From NCBI GenBank assembly GCA_900543445.1, contig UQRC01000040.1:1-22300 (forward strand): a stretch of 22,300 nucleotides of DNA. Direction: 5' to 3'. The translations under genes were made by a program, and so were the position numbers. This document shows, one piece after another, positions 1-8,800 of this stretch. Source of the stretch: an uncultured Lachnobacterium sp. (lineage in GTDB: Bacteria > Bacillota > Clostridia > Lachnospirales > Lachnospiraceae). The notes under the pieces were generated by a model. That model saw only the letters and a program-made list of their open reading frames with translations, had not been told where the DNA came from and did not search any database. Each line of letters starts with the position of its first letter. The stretch's first letter is position 1.

Positions 1-229
1 CTCTTATTTGTTGCCTGCGGAGCAGATCAACAATAAATGTTGAAGAAAGGAAGTATCCTTTTGTGAGCTTCCAGAGATTGTTGTTGAGAAATTGATTGTA
101 TGGGACGATTAATAAATTTTTTGAAAGATATATGTCTACTAGGGAGCTGAAAGAATCTACTAGAGCAAATTATCTGAAAACATGGGAGAAACCCCGTAAA
201 ATCAGGGTTTGCAAAAAAATCTCAAAAAA
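1..229. other. Upstream intergenic region, no confident gene
   Basis: No gene can be supported here. The first ~40 bases are open in two frames that stop at 36 and 43, so the tail of a gene lying outside the window may end here, but the remnant is too short to identify. A direct repeat TCTACTAG occurs at 135-142 and 155-162. A 6-bp inverted repeat (AAACCC at 189-194, GGGTTT at 205-210) has no T-tract on the plus strand and is not a convincing terminator. A 33-codon ORF at 132-233 has no good ribosome site and runs into the CIRCE operator. Confidence 0.5.
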
Positions 230-256
230 TTAGCACTCACCTCTTGACAGTGCTAA
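230..256 (+). promoter_or_regulatory. CIRCE operator (HrcA site) for hsp20
   Basis: The sequence is TTAGCACTC, nine bases, then CAGTGCTAA. The consensus CIRCE is TTAGCACTC-N9-GAGTGCTAA, so only the first base of the right arm differs. CIRCE is the operator of the heat-labile repressor HrcA. Here it overlaps the -35 box of the hsp20 promoter, which fits direct occlusion of RNA polymerase. A further AGTGCTA (262-268) repeats the right half-arm (249-255) with a 13-bp shift and runs into the -10 box. Confidence 0.9.
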
Positions 257-272
257 TAAATAGTGCTATAAC
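244..272 (+). promoter_or_regulatory. Sigma-A promoter of hsp20
   Basis: TTGACA (244-249), a 17-bp spacer, and TATAAC (267-272) form a near-consensus vegetative promoter. Transcription should begin near 279, leaving a 5' leader of about 140 bases before the hsp20 start. The -35 box lies inside the CIRCE element, so basal strength is high and control is probably by HrcA repression rather than by an alternative sigma factor. Confidence 0.85.
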
Positions 273-375
273 ATAGTCAAGAACAAAGGAAGGGAATAAA
301 AAGAGAACAGGAAATGAAGTTCCCAAGTGTTCCTAAACCTCCCAGTTCCAAGGAAACAAGGTAAACAAGCATGAG

Positions 376-397
376 GCATTCACGAGAACGTGGATGC
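376..397 (+). other. Stem-loop in the hsp20 5' leader
   Basis: GCATTCACG, loop AGAA, CGTGGATGC: a 9-bp stem with one G-U pair and a four-base loop, ending 9 bases before the AGGAGA ribosome site (407-412). It does not cover the ribosome site, so it is more likely a stability element or part of a larger switch than a simple thermometer. The leader also holds GTTCC three times (319, 329, 345) and complementary GGAA stretches, which allow alternative pairings. Function is unknown. Confidence 0.45.
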
Positions 398-420
398 GTA
401 AAGAAAAGGAGAGATGACTT

Positions 421-882
421 ATGTTGATGCCTAGTATTTTTGGAGAGAATTTGTTTGATGACTTTTTTGGAGATTTTCCATTCTACGATGACCGCGATAT
501 GCAGAACGTCGAGAAGAAATTATATGGTAAACATGCCGGACGTGTCATGAAGACCGATATCAAGGAAATGGATAATGGATACGAGTTAGAGATTGATCTG
601 CCTGGCTTTAGCAAGGATGAGATCAAGGCTTCCTTAGAGAATGGTTACTTAACCATCAGTGCTGAGAAGGGACTCGATAAGGAAGAGAAGGAGAAAGAGA
701 GCGGACATTATATTCGCAAGGAGCGTTATGCAGGCGCTTGCTCAAGAAGCTTCTATGTTGGCGACAGTGTAAAGCAGGAGGATATCAAAGGCGAATTTAA
801 GCATGGTATCTTAAAGATGTTTGTTCCGAAGAAGGAAGCTCAACCGGCAGTTGAAGAAAATAAATACATTGCCATCGAATAA
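421..882 (+). CDS. hsp20: Hsp20 small heat-shock protein (alpha-crystallin family)
   Basis: ATP-independent holdase chaperone that binds unfolding proteins in the cytoplasm for later refolding. The 153 residues show a short variable N-terminus rich in Phe/Asp (SIFGENLFDDFFGDFPF), an alpha-crystallin domain at about 41-136 with the family signatures DLPGFSKDEIKASLENGYLTI and GILKMFVPK, and a C-terminal IAI (150-152), the IxI motif used for oligomer assembly. Length and order are normal for the family. The start is supported by AGGAGA eight bases upstream. Expression should be heat-inducible through the CIRCE/HrcA site. A 26-codon ORF follows in the same transcript before a terminator. Confidence 0.96.
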   Translation: MLMPSIFGENLFDDFFGDFPFYDDRDMQNVEKKLYGKHAGRVMKTDIKEMDNGYELEIDLPGFSKDEIKASLENGYLTISAEKGLDKEEKEKESGHYIRKERYAGACSRSFYVGDSVKQEDIKGEFKHGILKMFVPKKEAQPAVEENKYIAIE

Positions 883-919
883 TTAAGATGAGTTTTAAGC
901 AGAAAAGAGGCGTATGAAG

Positions 920-1000
920 ATGGCAGACAAGAATCCAAAACATCCATTAAAGAAAAAACAGGCGAAAGCCAAGGATAAAAAGAAGCACATCTACGAATAA
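920..1000 (+). CDS. Very basic 26-residue peptide downstream of hsp20
   Basis: Unrecognised micro-protein. It starts MADKNPKHPLKKKQ, continues with Lys-rich sequence and ends KKHIYE; about half of the residues are Lys or His. AAAAGAGG (903-910) sits nine bases before this ATG. A second in-frame ATG at 914 is only three bases from that site and is less likely. It lies 37 bases after hsp20 and before the terminator at 1011-1050, so it should be co-transcribed with the heat-shock gene. The stop codon lies in the loop of a 7-bp hairpin (CATCTAC at 988-994, GTAGATG at 1001-1007). The composition suggests binding to RNA, ribosomes or acidic clients, but this is inference. Confidence 0.6.
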   Translation: MADKNPKHPLKKKQAKAKDKKKHIYE

Positions 1001-1010
1001 GTAGATGCCT

Positions 1011-1050
1011 GAACCCGGACGATTCAATGAGAACCGCCCGGGTTCTTTTT
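1011..1050 (+). terminator. Terminator of the hsp20 transcript
   Basis: GAACCCGG (1011-1018) pairs with CCGGGTTC (1038-1045) and is followed by TTTTT (1046-1050). The loop is 19 bases; an alternative shorter stem GAACC/GGTTC (1031-1045) could also form. It closes the hsp20/micro-peptide unit. Confidence 0.75.
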
Positions 1051-1059
1051 GCTATATAG

Positions 1060-1104
1060 GAAAATCCTTTGGTTTTTTTGAGAAAATCCTTTGGTTTTTT
1101 TTGA
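1060..1104. repeat. Two-copy tandem repeat upstream of lrgAB
   Basis: Two adjacent near-identical units, 1060-1081 and 1082-1104, each GAAAATCCTTTGG followed by a run of 7 or 8 T and GA. Each unit also has a weak dyad (AAAA-T-CC / GG-TTTT) followed by Ts. They could be a duplicated weak terminator, or paired regulator sites upstream of lrgA. The sequence alone does not decide. Confidence 0.8.
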
Positions 1105-1131
1105 GAACATCTCCCAATAAGTAAACAAAGA

Positions 1132-1140
1132 TGATAAAAT
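1132..1140 (+). promoter_or_regulatory. Possible extended -10 promoter of lrgAB
   Basis: TGATAAAAT is a TGn extended -10 with TAAAAT. No good -35 box is visible 16-18 bases upstream, which may mean dependence on an activator. It lies 53 bases before the lrgA start and just after the tandem repeat. Confidence 0.35.
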
Positions 1141-1193
1141 AGAAGCCATATGATGAAAAATGGGGAGAATATAAGAAGTTAAGGAGTGATAAC

Positions 1194-1565
1194 GTGAAGT
1201 ATCTAAGACAATTATTAATTATTCTGATCTTTTCTTTTGCAGGAGAGGTCCTGCATTATCTGATTCCGATTCAGATTCCGGCAAGTATTTACGGTCTGGT
1301 TCTTCTTTTTATTGCGCTTATGACGGGACTGATCCAGCTTCCACAGGTGGAGGAGACGGCGAAGTTCTTAATTGAGATTATGCCGATGATGTTTATACCG
1401 GCCGGTGTCGGACTGCTGGAAAGCTGGGGCGTGTTAAAACCGATCCTTGTTCCGGTCATAGTCATTCTTATCGTGTCAACGTTTCTGGTTATGGGAGTAT
1501 CCGGACTTGTGACACAGGGAATTATGCACATTGGAAGACCACACGGAAAGAAGGATAAGTCATGA
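1194..1565 (+). CDS. lrgA: LrgA/CidA-family membrane protein
   Basis: Small holin/antiholin-like membrane protein. The 123 residues form about four hydrophobic helices, with the family-typical N-terminal part (EVLHYLIPIQIPASIYGLVL) and the segment EIMPMMFIPAGVGLLESW. In Gram-positive bacteria LrgA works with LrgB; the pair was first described as modulating murein hydrolase activity and later linked to overflow-metabolite transport. The start is GTG, supported by AAGGAG at 1181-1186. Its TGA overlaps the ATG of lrgB (ATGA), implying translational coupling. No lytSR two-component genes are in the window. Confidence 0.92.
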   Translation: MKYLRQLLIILIFSFAGEVLHYLIPIQIPASIYGLVLLFIALMTGLIQLPQVEETAKFLIEIMPMMFIPAGVGLLESWGVLKPILVPVIVILIVSTFLVMGVSGLVTQGIMHIGRPHGKKDKS

Positions 1566-2254
1566 ATGAATTTTTACAGGACTCCGTATTCTTTGGAGTA
1601 TTTATCAGTGTTGTAACTTATGAGATCGGTGCTTTGATCAAACGAAAATGGAAAGTAGCAATATTTAATCCACTTTTAATATCAATTGCACTTATTATTG
1701 TTTTCTTGATTTTGTTTGACGTTGATTATGACACCTATGACTTTGGTGCCCAGTATCTGTCGTACTTTCTGACACCGGCAACGGTTGCACTTGCGGTGCC
1801 TCTGTACGAGCAGATTGAGCCGCTCAAGAATAACTGGAAAGCGATTATTGCGGGAATCCTCTCTGGAGCATTGACTTCTGCCTTGTGTGTACTCATTCTC
1901 TCGATTGTTATGGGGCTTGACCACAAGCAGTATGTCACATTGCTTCCAAAGTCGATTACGACCGCCATCGGAATGGGACTTTCCGAGGAACTTGGCGGTA
2001 TCGTGACAATCACGGTTGCGGTCATTGTTGTGACCGGTGTGATCGGCAATATGTTCGCGGAACAGATCTGTAAGCTTTTTCACATTACGGATCCGGTGGC
2101 AAAAGGCATTGCAATCGGTTCGTCCGCCCATGCGATGGGAACCGCCAAGGCGATGGAGATGGGCGAGCTCGAGGGCGCGATGAGCAGCCTTTCGATCGCA
2201 GTATCGGGACTTCTTACGGTTGTGGTGTCGCTGATATTTGCACAGATTTATTAG
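1562..2254 (+). CDS. lrgB: LrgB/CidB-family membrane protein
   Basis: Partner of LrgA. The 230 residues form a polytopic membrane protein with family hallmarks: YFLTPATVALAVPLYEQ, LPKSITTAIGMGLSEELGG and the C-terminal GIAIGSSAHAMGTAKAMEMG. Its length matches the family (about 230). It overlaps lrgA by four bases. It is thought to act with LrgA in autolysis control or export of small metabolites; the sequence does not show which. Confidence 0.93.
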   Translation: MNEFLQDSVFFGVFISVVTYEIGALIKRKWKVAIFNPLLISIALIIVFLILFDVDYDTYDFGAQYLSYFLTPATVALAVPLYEQIEPLKNNWKAIIAGILSGALTSALCVLILSIVMGLDHKQYVTLLPKSITTAIGMGLSEELGGIVTITVAVIVVTGVIGNMFAEQICKLFHITDPVAKGIAIGSSAHAMGTAKAMEMGELEGAMSSLSIAVSGLLTVVVSLIFAQIY

Positions 2255-2356
2255 TCTTTCGAATATGCTGTATATGGAATGGTGTTGTGAGGTAACACAT
2301 GAATAAGAGTGTTGTAGAATTGTAAAAATTGGGGAAGAGAAAAAGGATAGGGATAT

Positions 2357-5300
2357 ATGTCACTACAGTTTGTATTGGGAAGTTCGGGAAGCGGTAAAAC
2401 AGAATATATTTATCGTCAGATTGTAGAACAGGCGGGGAAGCATCCGAAGCAGAATTTCCTCGTGATTGTGCCGGAACAGTTTACGATGTCTACGCAGCAG
2501 AAACTTGTGGAACTTGCGCCGAATCATGCGATCATGAATATCGATGTACTCAGTTTCAAGAGACTGGCATACCGCGTGTTCGATGAGATGGGGCGAAATG
2601 ATATCCGGGTGCTGGAGGAGACCGGCAAGAATCTGGTTCTTAAGAAGCTGGCGCGAAGGGAAGAGGAACATCTTACCGTGCTTCGACCGAATATGAACCG
2701 CATGGGTTATATCGGGGAGGTGAAGTCTCTGATCTCGGAGCTGGTGCAGTACAATGTTTCACCGGACCGCTTAGAGGATGTGGCACGAAGAGATGAGTTA
2801 TCGCCGGTACTGCGCGCGAAGCTTAAGGATATTGTGACAATGTATCGTGCTTTCACTGATTTCATGGAGGGAAGCTACATTACGGCAGAGGAAACCTTAA
2901 ATATTCTTTCCGAGCTGGCAAAGGATTCCGCGATTCTGCGGGACAGTGTGCTTGTTTTTGATGAATTTACCGGATTTACACCGATCCAGAACGACCTCAT
3001 GCGACAGCTTCTGCAGGTTACGGAACGCGTGATCGTAACGCTCACGATGGATGCAAAGGAAGATTTCTATCTGTGCAGGGGTGAGGAAGAGTTGTTCTAC
3101 CTCTCAAAGAAAACAATCCAGACATTGATGCAGATGGCGGAGCGGCTTCATGTGGAAGTGCTTGAACCGATCGTGCTGGAGGGCAGTGCAGATAAGCGCT
3201 TTGCGAAAGCACCGGATCTTGCATTCCTTGAGCAGAATCTGTTCCGGGTATCTGTGGCACAAAGTGAGAAAGAAGTAGAACAGATCCACCTTGCGGCGAC
3301 ACGCACACCAAAAGAGGAACTGACTCTGGTTGCAAGAGAGATCAATCGGCTGATCCGTCAGGGATACCGGTATCGTGAGATGGCGGTTGTGACCGGTTCC
3401 ATGGAAGCGTATCAGAATTATATGGAACCGATCTTTACCAGATATGAGATTCCGTATTTTATGGATGCGACAAAGGAAGTGTTATTCCATCCGTTTACGG
3501 AGTTTATCCGTGCGGGACTTGAAGTTATAAACAGTGATTTCAGCTATGAATCCGTGATGCGATTCCTGCGATGCGGGTTCAGTGGAATGGAAGAGGATGA
3601 GATCGACCGGCTGGACAATTATCTTCTTGCGACAGGAATCCGGGGAAAGAAAGCGTGGAGCAAACGTTTCCTCAAGCTGCCGGGACGCGCGCAGCTTTAT
3701 GATCTGGACAAACTGGATGCGATGCGTATGTGCGTCTGGGAAAGTCTTCTGCCTCTTTCCAATGTGTTTGCGGATACGGAGGCAACCGTACATGATGGAA
3801 TCGTAGCCTATTATGAGGTGCTTGTGGGAATGGATATCGAGCATCAATTATGGGCGCGCGAGAAGCAGTATCTGGAACAAAATGAACAGACGAAAGCAAA
3901 AGAGTACGGACAGATTTATAAAATCGTCCTTCAACTTTTTGAAAAATACAATGAGTTATTAGGCGAAGAGCCACTTGCAATTGATGACTTTACCGAAGTG
4001 TTGGATGCCGGATTGTCCGCGGCATCGGTTGCAGTTATCCCACCTGGATATGACAGCGTAACCTTCGGTGATATCGAGAGAACAAGGTTAAATCATATTA
4101 AGATTTTATTTTTTGTGGGTGTTAACGATGGCATTATTCCGAAGTCGGCGAATGCGGTAGGCATCATTTCGGAATATGAGAGAGAGGCATTATTAGAAGC
4201 CGATATGGAACTTGCCCCGGGAGCCAGAGAACAGGCTTTCATACAGCGGTTCTATCTGTACCGGAATCTGACAAAGCCATCCGAGCAGCTGTATATCAGC
4301 TACGCGAAAGTGGACAGTGAGGGGAAGGCAATCCGTCCGTCGTATCTGATCGGTGTGATCCGAAAGCTTTTTCCGAAGCTGGAATTACAGAATGTGGAAG
4401 AGATTGAGGCAAGGGCAGATTTCTATACGAAGCAGGCGGCAATCGACTATCTGATCCATGGGGAGCGTGACGAAGCGTGGTATGCGCTGGCAAAGTATTT
4501 CTGTGATGGGACGAAGAGTGAGCAGGAGATGACCTTGCGTCTACTGTCAGCTTCGTATGCCTGTTATGAGAATACGCCGATCAGCCGCGGGGTGGCACTT
4601 GCTTTGTACGGCAGGAAGATGGAAGGAAGCGTGACAAGACTGGAGCGGTTTGCTGCCTGTGCCTATGCGCATTATCTGCAGTACGGATTGAAATTATCGG
4701 AGCGGCAGACGAGCAGCTTCGAAAGCGTGGATATGGGAAACATTTATCATACAGCGTTGCAGCGATACAGCTTAAAGCTTGAGGCTTCGCAGTATGACTG
4801 GTTCGGGGTACCGGATGCGGAGCGGGAAGCAATTGCGGCGGAGGCGATGCAGGAGGCTTTGGAAAATTATCCGGATATGAGCATCTATGCTTCGGCGGAG
4901 AGTAAGCACCGTATGAAGCGCATGATGAGCATTTTCCAGCAGACGGTGTGGGCTTTGACGAAGCAGGTACGCGCCGGCAGATTCGTCCCGAAGGAATTCG
5001 AGGTGCGATTCTCGGAACTGGATCATATGGATGCGCTTGAATATGCTTTGTCTGATGATGTGTCGATGAAGCTGACCGGACGTATCGACCGTGTGGATAC
5101 CTTTGACGACGGAGAGAAACTTTGTGTGAAAGTGATTGATTATAAATCGGGCAATACGTCCTTTGATCTGATCCGTATCTACCAGGGATTGCAGCTGCAG
5201 CTTGTTGTATATATGAATGCTGCACTGGAGCTTGGAAAGGCACAAAATGCGACAAAGGATCTATTGCCGGGTGGCATTCTCTATTATCATATTGATGATC

Positions 5301-5779
5301 CGGTGATTGAGGCTGATACAGAACTTTCGGATGAGGATGCTAAGCACGCTTTGTTAAAAGAACTTCGACCGGACGGGCTCGTGAATGCAGATGCGCAGAT
5401 TTATCTTGCGATGGATGAAAATCTGGAAGGAAAATCAGAAGTGATTCCGGTGGAACTCAAGAAATCCGGAGAACTTTCTGCACGCTCGAAGGTTGCTTCT
5501 TCCGAAGAGTTTGCGGTATTGGAGCAGTATGTGCATAACAAGATCGCGGAGCAGGGACAGAAAATCTATGCGGGTGATGTCAGTGTGAATCCATATCAAA
5601 ATGGAACAGATTGCAGCTGCAATTTCTGCCCTTATGCATCGGTGTGCGGCATTGATACGAAGATTCCGGGATACCATTATCGTACATTGGAAAGTCTGAA
5701 GAAGGACGAAGTGATTGCAAAGATGCAGATTGTGAATGCGATAAAGGCGGATGAAGATAAAAATAAAATTACGAATTGA
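2357..5779 (+). CDS. addB: AddB subunit of the AddAB helicase-nuclease
   Basis: Subunit of the AddAB (RexAB-type) complex that resects DNA double-strand ends and loads RecA, the Firmicute counterpart of RecBCD. The 1140 residues match the family length. Visible features are an N-terminal Walker A GSSGSGKT (8-15), a degenerate helicase core, and a C-terminal RecB-type nuclease with IDYKSG (D928, K930). C768 pairs with the late cluster C1088-x2-C1091-x5-C1097, the four cysteines of the AddB [4Fe-4S] staple; C1086 is an additional nearby cysteine. AGGATAGGG precedes the ATG. addA follows after 90 bases, probably in one operon. Because it needs an Fe-S cluster it is a client of the cell's cluster assembly. 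Confidence 0.96.
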   Translation: MSLQFVLGSSGSGKTEYIYRQIVEQAGKHPKQNFLVIVPEQFTMSTQQKLVELAPNHAIMNIDVLSFKRLAYRVFDEMGRNDIRVLEETGKNLVLKKLARREEEHLTVLRPNMNRMGYIGEVKSLISELVQYNVSPDRLEDVARRDELSPVLRAKLKDIVTMYRAFTDFMEGSYITAEETLNILSELAKDSAILRDSVLVFDEFTGFTPIQNDLMRQLLQVTERVIVTLTMDAKEDFYLCRGEEELFYLSKKTIQTLMQMAERLHVEVLEPIVLEGSADKRFAKAPDLAFLEQNLFRVSVAQSEKEVEQIHLAATRTPKEELTLVAREINRLIRQGYRYREMAVVTGSMEAYQNYMEPIFTRYEIPYFMDATKEVLFHPFTEFIRAGLEVINSDFSYESVMRFLRCGFSGMEEDEIDRLDNYLLATGIRGKKAWSKRFLKLPGRAQLYDLDKLDAMRMCVWESLLPLSNVFADTEATVHDGIVAYYEVLVGMDIEHQLWAREKQYLEQNEQTKAKEYGQIYKIVLQLFEKYNELLGEEPLAIDDFTEVLDAGLSAASVAVIPPGYDSVTFGDIERTRLNHIKILFFVGVNDGIIPKSANAVGIISEYEREALLEADMELAPGAREQAFIQRFYLYRNLTKPSEQLYISYAKVDSEGKAIRPSYLIGVIRKLFPKLELQNVEEIEARADFYTKQAAIDYLIHGERDEAWYALAKYFCDGTKSEQEMTLRLLSASYACYENTPISRGVALALYGRKMEGSVTRLERFAACAYAHYLQYGLKLSERQTSSFESVDMGNIYHTALQRYSLKLEASQYDWFGVPDAEREAIAAEAMQEALENYPDMSIYASAESKHRMKRMMSIFQQTVWALTKQVRAGRFVPKEFEVRFSELDHMDALEYALSDDVSMKLTGRIDRVDTFDDGEKLCVKVIDYKSGNTSFDLIRIYQGLQLQLVVYMNAALELGKAQNATKDLLPGGILYYHIDDPVIEADTELSDEDAKHALLKELRPDGLVNADAQIYLAMDENLEGKSEVIPVELKKSGELSARSKVASSEEFAVLEQYVHNKIAEQGQKIYAGDVSVNPYQNGTDCSCNFCPYASVCGIDTKIPGYHYRTLESLKKDEVIAKMQIVNAIKADEDKNKITN

Positions 5780-5869
5780 TAAAATATAATAGATATATTG
5801 AAATCATGACGTGAAAATAAGGATGGATTGTAAGCAACATGAATGTAAGGCAGAAGGGAGGCTTGCCAC

Positions 5870-8800
5870 ATGCAATGGACAACCGAACAGCAGAAAGTCA
5901 TCGACCTAAGAGACCGGGATATCCTTGTGTCGGCAGCGGCTGGATCCGGTAAGACGGCAGTGCTTGTTGAGCGAATCATACAGCGCGTGACGGATCCGAA
6001 GAATCCGATCGATATCGACCGTCTTTTGGTTGTGACTTTCACCAAGGCGGCTGCGGCGGAGATGCGTGAGCGTATCGGCGCGGCAATCGATAAGCAGTGT
6101 GAGGCGCATCCGTTTGACGCACATTTGAGAAGACAGTCAGCGCTCATTCATAATGCAATGATTACGACGATTGACAGTTTCTGTCTGTTTGTTGTGCGCA
6201 ATCATTTTGAGGAGATCAGTCTGGATCCGAATTTTCGTATTGCGGACGAGGGAGAGATTCGTCTTCTGGAGCAGGATGTCTTAGATAAAGTCTTTGAAGA
6301 AAATTATGAAGCGGAAAATGCGTCATTTCTTGCTTTGATCGATGCATATTCGAATAAGCGGAGTGACCAGGCGGTCCGGGATATGGTAAGCAGGCTTTAC
6401 CGGATGTCACTGAGCAGTCCGTGGCCCGAGGAGTGGATCGGATCGCTTGCCAAGCCTTATGAGGCAGAGAATGCAAAAGAATTGCTGCAGTCTGAGATGA
6501 TACAGGATCTGACGGAGCACGTGCGTCTGGTTCTTGCGGATATGAGAAGACAGCTGGAAAAGCTGCATGATATTGCAATACAGCCGGATGGACCACTTGC
6601 ATATGCGCAGGCGATCGAGCAGGATATCGCATTGTTAGAAGGTGCGGATGAGGCAGACGATTATGAGAAGCTTTCTGCTTTCTTTACGGGGCTTAAGTTT
6701 GGAAATCTTACGGCAATCCGCAAGTTTACCGGAGATGTGCTGAAGAAGGAAGCGGTACAGAATGGAAGAAATGCGATCAAAAAAGAAATTGACGATTTAA
6801 GAACTTCTTTCTTTGCGATGGATACCGATACTTTGTATGCGCAGATCGTACGCCTTCGCCCGGTTGCAGAGGAACTGGTTCGCCTGACGCTTGCCTATTC
6901 GAAGGAGATGGAACTTGCCAAGCGAAAGAAGCGGATTGTGGATTTCTCGGATATTGAGCATTTTGCGCTCCGTATTCTTGTGGATGATAAGACGAAGCTG
7001 CCAAGAAATACGGCAGCAGAATTCCGTGCGCATTTTGCGGAAATTATGATCGATGAGTATCAGGACAGCAACCTTGTGCAGGAAGCCATCATGCGCTCCA
7101 TCTCAAAAGAGGCGGATGGCGGACACAACATGTTTATGGTCGGTGATGTCAAGCAGAGTATTTATAGGTTCCGTCTGGCGAGACCGGAACTTTTCATGGA
7201 GAAGTACGGAAGGTTTGATGTCAATGACAGTGTGCAGCAGAGAATCGATCTTCATCAGAATTTCCGAAGCCGTAAGCAGGTGGTGGATTACTGCAATGAT
7301 ATCTTCTATAAAATTATGAATCCGGACCTTGGCCGGGTGGCATACGATGAGGATGCGGCGCTCAATTGCGGTGCATCGTATCCGGAGGTGCCAGGCAAAG
7401 AAGAATTGAATCAGGATTCCACAGACGATGATGAATTGCATGTTCCTGAAATCGGAACGGATACCATGGATGCGGAACTTCTGCTTGTGGATGAGCAGAA
7501 TGAACTCTTAAAGGAACAGCCGGATCTGGATAAGCGAAAATTAGAAGCGCATCTGGTTGCGACAAGAATCAGACAGCTGATGCGATCCTCTCAGGTGACA
7601 GATAAGGCAACAGGAAAGCTCCGCAGCCCGAAGTATTCGGATATCGTCATTCTGTTGCGCAGCCTGAAGAACTGGGGAACGGACTTCATGCAGGTACTTT
7701 CGGAACACGGAATTCCGGCACATGTGGAATCGTCGACCGGTTATTTCTCGGCGCTTGAGGTGCAGACCGTCTTAAATATGCTTCGCATTCTGGACAATCC
7801 GTATCAGGATATCCCGATGGCAGCGGTCTTAAAGTCAGAGATTGTCGGTCTGGATGAGGAGGAACTGGCACAGGTCCGCGTCCGTGATGAGAGTGTGCCT
7901 TTTGCGGCAGCGGCACTTGCTGCGATGCAGGAAGATGATGCGGATGAGAAGCTTGTGCGCTTCTATGAAAAGTACACGAGTCTTCGCGGTATGCGGGATC
8001 TGCCGATCCATGAACTGATCCAGAAGATCCTGGATGTGACGGGATACGGAAGCTACGTGGCGGCACTCCCGGCAGGCGAGCGGAGGGAAGCCAACCTTGC
8101 GATGCTGATCGAGAAGGCTGCCGATTATGAGAAGACGAGTTATCGTGGTCTGTTTCATTTTATCCGTTATATTGATCTGTTGCAGAAGTATGAGATTGAT
8201 TTCGGGGAGGCGGAAACCACCGGAGAAAATGCGGATGTTGTGCGGATCATGACGATTCACAAGAGTAAGGGATTAGAGTTTCCAATTGTGTTTGTGTCGG
8301 GACTTTCCAAGAAGTTCAACCAGATGGATGAGCGAGAGAAGCTTGTCGTGCATCCGGATCTTGGTATGGGCATCTGTGAGATCAGCGGTCAGCCGAAAAG
8401 GCAGAAGAACTGTCTGTTCCGCGCGGAGATTGCGGATAAGATCAGGAGAGAGAATCTTGGAGAGGAGCTTCGCGTACTTTATGTTGCCTTAACGCGTGCG
8501 AAGGAGAAGCTGATCTTAAGCGGCGTTATCAAGGATGAGGCAAAGACACTCGGACAATATGAGGGAAACACGAAGGAACAGCAGCCGATCAGCTACCGGC
8601 AGCGTGTCAGTGCGACCTGTTATCTGGACTGGATCCTTCCTGCGATGCTTTCCTACCCGGAGCGTTATACGATCGGTGTCGTTGATCCGGGACATATTGT
8701 ATTGGAGCAGGCGGCTGCGGCGGCAGAGGCAAGGATTGATCACAGAGAGCTGATGCTAAGAATTGATCAGGCAGATGAGGAAACGCTTGAACACTATCAG

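Noticed and set aside
189..210. AAACCC/GGGTTT hairpin as a terminator
   Set aside because: Only six base pairs and no T-run on either strand after the stem.
132..233. 33-codon ORF before hsp20
   Set aside because: No convincing ribosome site or recognisable protein; its end overlaps the CIRCE operator.
1682..2131. Minus-strand ORF of 149 codons inside lrgB
   Set aside because: Composition is typical of an antisense shadow (His/Arg/Asn-rich), and the plus-strand LrgB is clear.
4581..5255. Minus-strand ORF of 224 codons inside addB
   Set aside because: It is the shadow of a strongly conserved coding region, has low-complexity Ser/Pro/His/Arg composition and no ribosome site.
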